Position numbers and translations under genes: made by a program | Assembly (NCBI GenBank): GCA_018817385.1 | Contig: JAHIUA010000001.1 | Span: 1 to 64,000, forward strand | Length of the DNA: 64,000 nucleotides | Reading direction: 5' to 3' | Source of the DNA: Pseudomonadota bacterium | Lineage (GTDB): Bacteria; Desulfobacterota; Desulfobulbia; Desulfobulbales; Desulfocapsaceae | The notes under the pieces: generated by a model | Database searches by the model: none | Told to the model about the DNA's origin: nothing | What the model saw: only the letters and a program-made list of their open reading frames with translations | In this document: piece after piece, positions 36,832 to 45,763 of the stretch | How the letters are laid out: each line of letters begins with the position of its first letter | Numbering within the stretch: the stretch's first letter is position 1

Positions 36832-37044
36832 ATGCAGAAAGAAATTGAGATGATTTGCGTTTCTGATATTGAAGGATTTGATCGCGAGGTTTACGAGGCA
36901 TCTAAAATAAAACTCACCAAACATCTGGCAAGATTCGGTTGGGCATTTGAAGATTGCGTGATCGAAGAAGGTGACAAGGTCTGGTCCTGTAAACCAGCAG
37001 CCATCTGGTTTCTGACACCGGATCTCGAAGATAACGACTCATAA
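36832..37044 (+). CDS. Small acidic protein of unknown function
   Basis: 70 residues, acidic, with two Cys (E-D-C-V and W-S-C-K) and aromatic residues in the C-terminal half (A-I-W-F-L-T-P). CAGGTGAGA lies about 6 bases before the ATG. There is no signal or membrane segment. It follows the molybdoenzyme operon after a hairpin and runs in the same direction. I do not recognise the family; a maturation or carrier role for the molybdoenzyme is only a guess. Confidence 0.6.
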   Translation: MQKEIEMICVSDIEGFDREVYEASKIKLTKHLARFGWAFEDCVIEEGDKVWSCKPAAIWFLTPDLEDNDS

Positions 37045-37306
37045 GTAGCTGAAAAAGAAGACACCCTTCTCAGAGCCACAGGAGAGACGCATCGCCTCTA
37101 CAGGCCAATGCTCAATTTCGACCAGGATGTCGAGGGTTCCTTTTTCATGGCCGTCTTCCCCCTTGCCCTGTCAGTACAGACCAATATTTTTTTCTGCACA
37201 GTATGTCTCTTTTCCAAGAACCACTCTCCATTTCATAAGGCAATCGATGGCGTTTGGCGGAACCTATTTCGGACTTAGAGAATCGACAGGCCATCCCAAA
37301 AGAAAC

Positions 37307-37340
37307 GGAGTGATGGATCTCGTTCAAGATCCATCACTCC
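37307..37340 (-). terminator. Terminator of the repeat-protein gene
   Basis: GGAGTGATGGATCT and AGATCCATCACTCC form a perfect 14-base stem with a 6-base loop. On the minus strand it is followed by G-T-T-T-C-T-T-T-T. It lies 13 bases after the stop of the minus-strand gene. Confidence 0.8.
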
Positions 37341-37353
37341 CTATGGTTCCCCT

Positions 37354-40300
37354 TTACGGTGTCCCCTTATTGTTCAAAAGATGATTAAACAGTACCCAGG
37401 AAAAAGGGGAAGGTTCTTTGAACTCAACCGTCACCGTACAATCTCCGGTAATGGTGGCCGTGGTGTAAGTGTCGCCGACAAGTGTACCTCCACAGGTACC
37501 GCCAACAGAAGCCCAGTAACCCGGATCTGCCGTTACAGTGAAGGAGGTCGTCGAGCCATAGTCCACAATCTGTGCCATTACAGGAGAGATGCTCCCGTTG
37601 GCACCAGCTGAAGGCATTACCGTATAGCTGTTCAGGCTGAAACCGGCAACAACTGTACAATCACCGGTAATGGTACCGGTGGTATAGGGCGAGTTCCCGG
37701 TCCAGGTGCCGTCGCAACCACTTACGGTGTCGATGGTATAGCCAGACTCAGCGGTTACAGTAAAGCTGGTTGTCTCTCCATGGTTGACCGTCTGCGATGT
37801 GGGGCTGAAACTGCCCTCGCTGGCAGGGGCTGAAGTGCTCACCGTGTAGCTGTTCAGGGTAAAGGTGGCCATCACCGTACAGTCATCGCCTATGGTACCG
37901 GTGACATAAGGATTGCTCCCGGTCCAGGTGCCGTCGCAACCACTTACGGTGTCGATGGCATAGCCAGACTCAGCGGTTACAGTAAAGCTGGTTGTCTCTC
38001 CATGGTTGACCGTCTGCGATGTGGGGCTGAAACTGCCCTCGCTGGCAGGGGCTGAAGTGCTCACCGTGTAGCTGTTCAGGGTAAAGGTGGCCGTCACCGT
38101 ACAATCACCGCTAATGATACCGGTGGTATAAGGATTACTGCCTGTCCAGTTACCGCTGCAACCGCTCACGGTATCGATGGCATAGCCAGACTCGGCACTT
38201 ACGGTAAAGGTGGTTGTTCCACCACTGCTAACCGATCGCGAGGTGGGGGTAAAAGTCCCTTGACCAGCAGCTGCCGAAGTGTCAACTGTAAAAACTTGGA
38301 CAAAATTTGCTATTACCGTACAGTCACCGGTTATGGAACCTGTGGTATAAGGATTGCTGCCTGTCCAGCTACCGCTGCAACCGCTTACATTGTCGATGGC
38401 ATAACCAGGTTCGGCCGTGACAGTAAAGCTGGTTGTCTCTCCATAATTGACCGTCTGCGATGGAGGACTAAAACTGCCCTCGCTGGCAGGGGCTGAGGTG
38501 CTCACCGTATAGCTGTTCAGGGTAAAGTTGGCCGTCACCGTACAGTCACCGGTAATATTGCCAGTTGTGTAGGGACTAGTCCCTGTCCAGGTTCCGTCAC
38601 AGCCACTTACCGTGGCTATTGAATAGCCGGGCTCGGCGGTAACGAAAAGAGTGGTTGTATCCCCTTCGGTCACTGTTCGCGAAGTGGGAGTAAAACTTCC
38701 CTCGCCGGCAGGGGCTGAGGTACTCACCGTATAAACGTTCCGCGTGTCGATTTTAATGACAAAGGCGTCCCATCCGCCTGCATATGCCCTTATCGAAGAC
38801 AAGCCTAAACTCGCAGAGCTGTAGCCGGCCAGATAAACAGTCGAGGCACCATATGCCGCTATTGCTTCACCAGAGTCATTGTTGAATGAGCCTCTAAACA
38901 AGTTCCACTGCAGCGCTCCTGCGGCATTCAGCTTAGCAGTGAAGGCATCATCACCGGCAACATAGTTATATATCGGTATCCCCCAGGTTGCCCTGCTGTA
39001 ACCTGCGACGTAGACATTGCCTGATCCGTCAATCGTAATAGCATTCCCCCTATCATTAGGTGTTGCCCCCATGAAAGTATGCCACTGCCGTGCCCCATCG
39101 GTATCTAATTTGGCAGCAAAGGCGTCTTGACCACCGGCATGGGCATTTATGGGCGTCCCCCAACTTGCTTCGGCATAGCCGGTAATAAAGACGTTACCGG
39201 AACCATCAACCGCTATGCCACGACCTTCATCATACCCTGACGCCCCCATAAAAGTGTTCCACTGGAGAGCACCTGTGTTGTTCAGCTTGGCTACAAATAC
39301 ATCACAGTTATTCCAACCGTAATGTGGAGTTAGAGGTACACCCCAGGTCGCATAACTGTACCCGGTAGTATAGATATTGCTCGAACTGTCCAAGGCGATG
39401 GCATAGCCTTCCTCTGAAGCTCCGGAGCCCAGGAAGGTGTTCCACTGGAGTTGACCAACATTATTTAATTTGGCCACAAAGGCATCCCAATCGCCTTGAT
39501 ACGCCCTTAGCGGCGCACCCCAGGCTGCCCAGCTCATACCAACAACATATGTATTCCCAAAAGCGTCTGCGACAATGCCTCTGCCGCGATCAATACTTGC
39601 CGATCCCATAAAGGTGTTCCACACCAATGAACCGTTGGTCGCCTGAACTTTTGCCACAAAGGCATCAAGGTTCCCCGAATGGGTGATTGTTCCCCCCCAA
39701 CTTGCGCCACTGGTACCTGCTACATAGACGCCACCAATACCATCCAGGGTAATGGCATGACCATAATCGTCCTCACCGTATACGGTACTTGACGATCCCA
39801 GAAAAGTGTTCCACAAGAGGGAGCCGTCGGCATCCAGTTTAGCGACAAAAGCATCCAAACCACCACCATACGCCCTTGCCGGCGTGCCCCAGGTAGCCTC
39901 ACTGGTGCCAGCCACATAGATATTACCAGCACTGTCCACAGCAATGGCATGGCCAGCATCTGTCCCTGCCGATCCCAAATGGGTATACCACTCAAGAACA
40001 GGATCAATCAGCACGGGATAAGATGTATCGTATTGTCCGAGCTCGAAGGTAATGACTTCTTCACCATTTGCAGTTTCGACTCGATTAAAGGCCACCTGAA
40101 CCGGAATACGGTGAGCATCGATCTGCTGCCAGGCAATCGGAGCTGATTCGCGCATCCAGCCACTCCCATAGTGGATCTGCAGGCTACCATCAGAGGCAAT
40201 TTTCACCGGTGCATTGTAGCGCAGGCTTATTTGTTCCGGAGCCGCACCGGCTGCTATCCGCCAGGTACTTTCAACAATACCAGCGGTCGTTGCCTCATAA

Positions 40301-40635
40301 ATAAGGTCAACGCCCGGCCATAAATCCCTGTAGCTCACCTGCTTGAGGGGCTGCGTTCCATTCTCACCTTCTGTGGATTGCCCAGCTGTCGGTGCCCCTC
40401 CTGTCGTCCCTGCAAACTCGACTTTCAGTACATGATCACCACCTGCAACATAGACACTGTTATGTTCAAATCCAAGCACATGGCCGCTGGCACGAAACTG
40501 GAGCAATTCCACCTGGGTTCTCGGCAGAGAAGCCTGGGCAGCATGGAAAGGTATCAGCACTGTAAAAAGAAGCAGCACGAACAAAGTAAGACGACACCTG
40601 ACTTGATAATGGGGGGGGGACAAACGGCAATCCAT
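37354..40635 (-). CDS. Secreted SBBP beta-propeller / InlB-like repeat protein
   Basis: About 1093 residues. The signal peptide ends near A-A-Q-A. An N-terminal domain (about 30-215) is followed by 7-8 SBBP repeats of about 60 residues (pattern G-N-x-Y-V-A-G-x-S-x-A-T-W-G ... D-A-F-V-A-K-L ... W-N-T-F-G), which form beta-propeller blades. Then come about six copies of a 74-residue repeat with S-F-T-V-T-A-E-S-G-Y, V-S-G-C-x-G-x-W-T-G and G-D-C-T-V, like Gram-negative InlB-B/bacterial repeat domains. Each carries two Cys. A surface or extracellular adhesive role is likely; no cell-wall anchor or secretion tag is obvious. Start ATG at 40635 has AAAGGAAAAGG upstream. Confidence 0.88.
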   Translation of the reverse strand: MDCRLSPPHYQVRCRLTLFVLLLFTVLIPFHAAQASLPRTQVELLQFRASGHVLGFEHNSVYVAGGDHVLKVEFAGTTGGAPTAGQSTEGENGTQPLKQVSYRDLWPGVDLIYEATTAGIVESTWRIAAGAAPEQISLRYNAPVKIASDGSLQIHYGSGWMRESAPIAWQQIDAHRIPVQVAFNRVETANGEEVITFELGQYDTSYPVLIDPVLEWYTHLGSAGTDAGHAIAVDSAGNIYVAGTSEATWGTPARAYGGGLDAFVAKLDADGSLLWNTFLGSSSTVYGEDDYGHAITLDGIGGVYVAGTSGASWGGTITHSGNLDAFVAKVQATNGSLVWNTFMGSASIDRGRGIVADAFGNTYVVGMSWAAWGAPLRAYQGDWDAFVAKLNNVGQLQWNTFLGSGASEEGYAIALDSSSNIYTTGYSYATWGVPLTPHYGWNNCDVFVAKLNNTGALQWNTFMGASGYDEGRGIAVDGSGNVFITGYAEASWGTPINAHAGGQDAFAAKLDTDGARQWHTFMGATPNDRGNAITIDGSGNVYVAGYSRATWGIPIYNYVAGDDAFTAKLNAAGALQWNLFRGSFNNDSGEAIAAYGASTVYLAGYSSASLGLSSIRAYAGGWDAFVIKIDTRNVYTVSTSAPAGEGSFTPTSRTVTEGDTTTLFVTAEPGYSIATVSGCDGTWTGTSPYTTGNITGDCTVTANFTLNSYTVSTSAPASEGSFSPPSQTVNYGETTSFTVTAEPGYAIDNVSGCSGSWTGSNPYTTGSITGDCTVIANFVQVFTVDTSAAAGQGTFTPTSRSVSSGGTTTFTVSAESGYAIDTVSGCSGNWTGSNPYTTGIISGDCTVTATFTLNSYTVSTSAPASEGSFSPTSQTVNHGETTSFTVTAESGYAIDTVSGCDGTWTGSNPYVTGTIGDDCTVMATFTLNSYTVSTSAPASEGSFSPTSQTVNHGETTSFTVTAESGYTIDTVSGCDGTWTGNSPYTTGTITGDCTVVAGFSLNSYTVMPSAGANGSISPVMAQIVDYGSTTSFTVTADPGYWASVGGTCGGTLVGDTYTTATITGDCTVTVEFKEPSPFSWVLFNHLLNNKGTP
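37701..38700 (-). repeat. Tandem 222-base coding repeats in the secreted repeat protein
   Basis: The anchor tccagg/tccag at 37701, 37923, 38145, 38364 and 38586 recurs with spacing 222, 222, 219 and 222 bases. The copies beginning near 37701 and 37923 are almost identical over about 160 bases, so recent duplication or gene conversion is likely. Confidence 0.85.
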
Positions 40636-41302
40636 AACCTTTTCCTTTATTTTACGGACAGATACATCCATTAATAAGAAATGCCTCGTACTGATAGCAT
40701 TGAATTCCGAGGAAGATTTATTGAAAAGACAGGTAAACTCAAGGCGTTGGCTCAAAAGCGAGATGAGACGAATTCGCTTTCCAGTGGAAAAGCAGAACTG
40801 ACAAAAACAGGTATTCCCTTGCCCAACCGGTATTGGATATGCTCTGGATTGCTCTTTGAAGACGAGCGTTACTTTCCTTCTACTGCCACCACTCTCTCAG
40901 CACTAAGAAGGCAACAACCACACCTCACTCCACCTCCGACCCAAACCAGCAAAAACATACAATACAACCACCGATACAGCAAGTTAAAAAACATAGCTCC
41001 ATCAAAGCCTTGAGAAAGAACAGAGTTATTCAATTCCTCTCCTGAAGGTAACCGCAATCACGGCTTGGCCAGACATGGCTGGCCCTGAACGAGTGAGGTG
41101 GTATAGAAAAAGTGGAGACAAAATTAAGAGCAGATAGAATACGCTGAAGAAGTGTTCATATGAAAAAGACTAACCGGGAAAGGTATCTGTGTAAGGTTTC
41201 CACATCAGCCCTTAAGGGAGAGGCGGCAGCGAAGGGAAGAGAGGGGATAAGGCAATGTTCAACAAACTAGCAAGATGCTGCAAGAGGTCAGCCGTTCTTC
41301 AA
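40636..41302. other. Geneless interval
   Basis: About 670 bases between two minus-strand genes. A plus-strand frame at 40681-41013 lacks a ribosome binding site and has low-complexity content, so I do not accept it. The promoter of the repeat-protein gene should be in the left part. Confidence 0.5.
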
Positions 41303-43765
41303 TCACATCATTTGAAAATAGGACTCAACCAGTTGTTCAACCATATCGACATCCTGGAGTCGCATGTCCATCTGTTTTGTGACTCCCAGGAGCTTGCCAA
41401 GGGACTCGATACGTTCCAGGAGTACCTGCGATGAGATACCGCTTATTCGGGCATCGAGGAGATCGCCTTTGCACTCCACAGCGAAACCAAGGCGGGTCAA
41501 CACCTTGGTCAAAAAGAGGATACGCAGCTCACGGCCATCAAAAGCCCCCCCGCCTCCGGCAAAACGCATCGTACAATAACTGGTAGCAAGCTCTGGTTCA
41601 CAAAGGGCATCCACCACGGTGAAGTGATAGCCAAAACGAATATTCATGTTCAAATAGTCTTTTCCCAGGACGGCATAACTGGCAGAATCCGCACTGCTCT
41701 GGAAGGCAAAGGCATCACTCATAGCCAGTCGGTCATAGCCTTTCCAGTCGTAATAGACCTGATCACCCCAGCTGATATCAGAATGACTCAGGCCCTTCCA
41801 CAGAGCCTGAAAAGGAGTTGAACACACCTGATCAACAGTGAGACTATCAAGACCGGCCGCACTTTTTTCCAGACCGCCATCCACATCCACAAGGTAAACC
41901 TCAAAGGGCAAAGAGGTCTGCAACTGTTTCTTTCTCCCTCCCCTGCTCCCCTGCCGCCCACCAATGGAAAACATGGTTTGCACTGCCATTTCATGGGCAA
42001 AGCGAATAATGTCGTGGAAGGAACGACAGGATTCAGGGGTAAACTCCTTGGCGTGCGGATCAACAAGTTTCAGGGGAGTGATAAAATCCAGAACAGATCG
42101 TAGTTTGCGATAGAAAGGAAGATCCTTCTCACGCTCATATGCCGGAACCGTTTTCTCCAAGGCAATATTTTCGCCGGGATATACCGCCAGGCCATCTGCA
42201 GAGACGGTCACCACCTTTCCGTGTTCAAGACAGTTGATATCCTGGCCGACACCAAGCAACAGCGGCACGCCAAACTCTCTGCAGACAGTAGCAAAATGTC
42301 CTGCCGCACTGCCCAGTTCTGCCACCACAGCATTGACCTGATGCAGTACACTCACATACCCCGGCAGGGTTTCGCGAATAACCAGGACAGAACCTGGAGT
42401 CATTTTTTCCAGGGAATGCTCCGAATCAAGACACCAGGCCTTGCCGCTCCCGACTCCGGATGCAGCCATGACACCGCCACAGAACAGTGGCTCAACAGGA
42501 CTCTTCATGGATGGTGAAGCTGATCTTTCCTTTGGCCTATAGACCTTTAAAGGCCTGCTTTGGAGGAAGACAAAAAAGCCATCGTCCTCCATGGCCCACT
42601 CAATGTCCTGTGCCCTTGCAAAATATCTTTCAATCGCAAGTCCCTTTTCACTGAGGTTGAGCAACTGCGACTCTGTCAATGATTGGTCCTTGCTTTCCCT
42701 GCTGCTGGTACTGCAATGGAGGAGACGATTTCTGCTCTTTTCAACAGTAAAAACATCCGGAATCAAGGTTCCGCTGACCACAGAATCTCCCAGGCCCCTT
42801 GCCGCATGGACAAACAATTTTTCCTCCTCGACACCTGCAGGATCAGCGGTATAAATCACCCCAGCCGACCGGGCTTCAACCATCTCCAAGACCATCACCG
42901 CCATTGGTGTCTCTTCATCACTGAGCCCGCAATGTATCCGATAAGCCAAGGCTTCCGGGCTGTATTTACTGCTGAGAACTTCAAGATATGCAGTGAGAAG
43001 GCCCTCCGCTTTCACATTCAGACAGCTCGTATACTGACCTGCAAAGGAACAGTGCCCATCCTCACTGAGCGCACTGGAGCGTACGGCGAGGAGCTGACCT
43101 CCCCGCTGTTCTTTCATCAGCCTGGCAAGGGCAATGTGGATACCATTTTCTATATCCTGCGGGACATCAGCCGCCCTGATCAAGGCGACAAGCTTTGCCG
43201 AAATCTGCTGTAAGGAGTCGACTGCCTGCAGATCTATTTCGCTGAGCAACACATTAATGTCCGAACGGAGATCGTTGTACTCGATCAGATAGGAAAAGCT
43301 ATTCGTTGTAATGACAAAACCGGAGGGAATCGTCAGGTCAAGGAAACGGGCCAGCTCGACCAGGTTGGTCGTTTTGGAACCTGCAATTTCAGGAGGAATT
43401 GTTTCTTCTGTCAACAAAAGGACAAAGGGAGGCCCAAAACTGAGTGCTGGAGGGGCCATGAGAAAACGGCAATAAAAATCAAACTTGCGAAAATATGCCG
43501 CCAAGGTGACAAAAGAGCCGGGCGCCATCTCGCCAAGGCTCCTGACCATCCCTTCTACACTCTCAGCCAAGGCATCATATCTCAAAGCAATTCTGGCAAA
43601 GTCCTCCTTCTTCCCCTGATAGTAGAGGCTTTCGAACTCTGCCATCAACTCATGACTGCGACTGTCAAAGGCCAACAGCCTCTGAAAGGCGTCATAGGTT
43701 TGCCGCAGTACCGCACCCGGTGCGAAAAACCTGTACGTCCAATATGTAAAAAGATTCATTGACAT
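41303..43765 (-). CDS. PEP synthase-like protein with atypical C-terminus
   Basis: About 820 residues. Following a ~100-residue helical start, a PPDK/PEP-synthase ATP-grasp domain (about 125-420) shows G-S-K-T-T-N-L, L-A-V-R-S-S-A-L-S-E-D and a C-terminal F-L-Q-S-R-P-L. The swivelling phosphohistidine domain (about 450-540) has the His in A-A-G-H-F-A-T-V-C-R-E-F-G-V-P. The C-terminal ~280 residues do not look like the PEP/pyruvate-binding TIM barrel of PEP synthase. It may therefore phosphotransfer to another substrate. The start is uncertain: 43846, 43765 and 43759 are possible and none has a good ribosome binding site. Confidence 0.8.
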   Translation of the reverse strand: MSMNLFTYWTYRFFAPGAVLRQTYDAFQRLLAFDSRSHELMAEFESLYYQGKKEDFARIALRYDALAESVEGMVRSLGEMAPGSFVTLAAYFRKFDFYCRFLMAPPALSFGPPFVLLLTEETIPPEIAGSKTTNLVELARFLDLTIPSGFVITTNSFSYLIEYNDLRSDINVLLSEIDLQAVDSLQQISAKLVALIRAADVPQDIENGIHIALARLMKEQRGGQLLAVRSSALSEDGHCSFAGQYTSCLNVKAEGLLTAYLEVLSSKYSPEALAYRIHCGLSDEETPMAVMVLEMVEARSAGVIYTADPAGVEEEKLFVHAARGLGDSVVSGTLIPDVFTVEKSRNRLLHCSTSSRESKDQSLTESQLLNLSEKGLAIERYFARAQDIEWAMEDDGFFVFLQSRPLKVYRPKERSASPSMKSPVEPLFCGGVMAASGVGSGKAWCLDSEHSLEKMTPGSVLVIRETLPGYVSVLHQVNAVVAELGSAAGHFATVCREFGVPLLLGVGQDINCLEHGKVVTVSADGLAVYPGENIALEKTVPAYEREKDLPFYRKLRSVLDFITPLKLVDPHAKEFTPESCRSFHDIIRFAHEMAVQTMFSIGGRQGSRGGRKKQLQTSLPFEVYLVDVDGGLEKSAAGLDSLTVDQVCSTPFQALWKGLSHSDISWGDQVYYDWKGYDRLAMSDAFAFQSSADSASYAVLGKDYLNMNIRFGYHFTVVDALCEPELATSYCTMRFAGGGGAFDGRELRILFLTKVLTRLGFAVECKGDLLDARISGISSQVLLERIESLGKLLGVTKQMDMRLQDVDMVEQLVESYFQMM

Positions 43766-43999
43766 TGGCTGGCCACTGAGACAATCGAAATCGAGGATGG
43801 AGAGACAAGCTCTCCAAATGATATCGTTTCCCATAAAGAATAGCAAGGCATCTCACCGGCGCCATTTGTTTTGCTGGCAGCTCAAGCAACACAGCAAAAG
43901 AGGATGGAGAAATTGCTATTGGCCCCGGGAACAAAAATCTGATACCATACCTAAAAGTGCAAAAAAGGTGGCAATCGTGAAAAGATTTTTTAGGTTTTT

Positions 44000-45757
44000 A
44001 TGAAAATAACTTCTGGACTGAACAAACAGATCTTTCTGGCCATGGCCGTGGCCGGGCTTTTCCCTCTGTTGGTTATGGCCTTTCAAAATAACTATTTTGC
44101 CCGACAAACCATTGAAAATGGTGAGAAAGATCATCTTGCCTTTTCCCTGCGCTCCCGCCAGCTCTGGCTGCGAACCTGGGTGAGTCATACCCGCCAGGAT
44201 TTTTATCACCTGGCCTTTGATACTGATGCCAGCAAGGACCTGAGGGACGAAGAGATGTTTCTTCAGACGGCCAAGAAACTTTTCAAGGGCCATCTCACCT
44301 ATCGCTCCATCAGCCTCTATCGACCCGACTGGTCACTGATCATTCGCTATCCCGAAGGCTTCAAGGAGGAGGTGCAATCCCCTTCGAAGGCGTATCGGAA
44401 AAAACTCCAGGCTCCAGGTTCACTGTTTGTTGTGGATGAAGACTATCTCAATGTCGGCAAGGAGGTTATCCTGCCGGTGGGTCAGGGAATACTCAACCAG
44501 CAAGGCAGGATCGGTGCATTCCTGGTAGCCGAAATCAACCTCAGCCGGTCTCTGAACCGCATTCTGGCTGACAACTCTGATCTCAATTCCGGAGGCAGCT
44601 ATATTCTGGCCTCAGAGGCAGGAAAAATCCTCTATCGGGCACCACTCTCCGGCAATGAGACTGCGTCAACGGAGTGCACCTGGAACAGTGTCCCCATCCA
44701 GGTACTGACCAGTCCTTCCTGGGAAGTACACAAAATCAAGAATTGTTATGAAAATGAGGCCTATTTCATCACTGCTCCCATCCCTGAATTCAAATGGCTG
44801 CTCATAAGTCAGTTCGAAACCGGCAGCGCCCTCCAGCAATTTAAAAAATATATCTATTATGGGCTCGTCACGGCCTTTTTTACCTTAATGATCCTTATGC
44901 TGCTAGCTCAGAACCTCTCAAGACGTCTCGCCGCCCCTCTTGATGAACTCACCCGAGTTGCCCGACAAATCAGTGTTGGCCAAAACAATGAGCGACTGCC
45001 ACCCTTTAAGGAAGAATATGTCCAGGAGGTGGGCGTGGCCTTTAACGCCATGATGGATGCTCTGGAGAAACAGCAACAATCCATCATCCAAAGCACCACC
45101 CTCAGTACGGTTGGCAAGATGAGTTCAAGCCTGGTACACGAGATGCGCAACCCTCTCTCCTCCATCAAAATCAACCTCCAGGCCATAGCCAGAAAGCTCA
45201 AAAAGGACGAGGCCTATAGCGAGATGGCAACTATTTCGCTTATGCAGGTCAGTCGCCTGGAACAGATGTTTAAAGACCTCCTCCAGTTCAGCAAGCCCAT
45301 TGAGATACACAGGCGACAGATCACTTTTGCCGAGCTCATGGAAGAGACACTGCCCACCGTAACACCTGAGGCAATGAAGAAAAACATTGAACTGCAGGTA
45401 AAGGATGGACTCCAGGATCTCCCCTTCCAGGCTGACAAGGAAAGCTCCTGTCGGGCCCTTATTAATCTAGTCCAAAATGCCATCCAGTGGTCTGAACCGG
45501 CAAGCATCGTTACCATAAGCGGCGAGCGTCCTCCTGGAAGTGAAGGCGTAACAATCATTCGAGTGGCCGACACAGGACCCGGCCTGCGACCGGAACAGAT
45601 GGAACGAGTATTTCAGCCCTTTTTCACCACCCGTGACCTGGGCACCGGCCTTGGACTGGCAAATGTAAAAAAAGTTATGGATTACCAGGGTGGATCAGTT
45701 CTTGCTAGAAACAACCCCGATGGGGGAGCAAGTTTTTCACTTATCTTTAAGGATTAA
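44000..45757 (+). CDS. Sensor histidine kinase with periplasmic domain (NtrB-like)
   Basis: 585 residues. Membrane helix 1 (about 10-27), a ~250-residue periplasmic sensor, helix 2 (about 288-308), HAMP, HisKA with H in S-L-V-H-E-M-R-N-P-L, and a full ATPase domain (N box N-L-V-Q-N-A, G1 D-T-G-P-G-L, F box Q-P-F-F-T-T, G2 G-T-G-L-G-L). It is 6 bases upstream of the NtrC-type regulator, which should be its partner. Together they probably sense a periplasmic compound related to the barrel and binding protein encoded downstream. Confidence 0.93.
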   Translation: MKITSGLNKQIFLAMAVAGLFPLLVMAFQNNYFARQTIENGEKDHLAFSLRSRQLWLRTWVSHTRQDFYHLAFDTDASKDLRDEEMFLQTAKKLFKGHLTYRSISLYRPDWSLIIRYPEGFKEEVQSPSKAYRKKLQAPGSLFVVDEDYLNVGKEVILPVGQGILNQQGRIGAFLVAEINLSRSLNRILADNSDLNSGGSYILASEAGKILYRAPLSGNETASTECTWNSVPIQVLTSPSWEVHKIKNCYENEAYFITAPIPEFKWLLISQFETGSALQQFKKYIYYGLVTAFFTLMILMLLAQNLSRRLAAPLDELTRVARQISVGQNNERLPPFKEEYVQEVGVAFNAMMDALEKQQQSIIQSTTLSTVGKMSSSLVHEMRNPLSSIKINLQAIARKLKKDEAYSEMATISLMQVSRLEQMFKDLLQFSKPIEIHRRQITFAELMEETLPTVTPEAMKKNIELQVKDGLQDLPFQADKESSCRALINLVQNAIQWSEPASIVTISGERPPGSEGVTIIRVADTGPGLRPEQMERVFQPFFTTRDLGTGLGLANVKKVMDYQGGSVLARNNPDGGASFSLIFKD

Positions 45758-45763
45758 GGAATA

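Noticed and set aside
37430-38740. Regularly spaced repeats that could suggest a CRISPR array
   Set aside because: They are in-frame 74-residue protein repeats with no short-repeat/unique-spacer pattern.
40681-41013. 110-codon plus-strand frame in the gap after the repeat protein
   Set aside because: No ribosome binding site, low-complexity Thr/Pro/Gln-rich end, no recognised motif.
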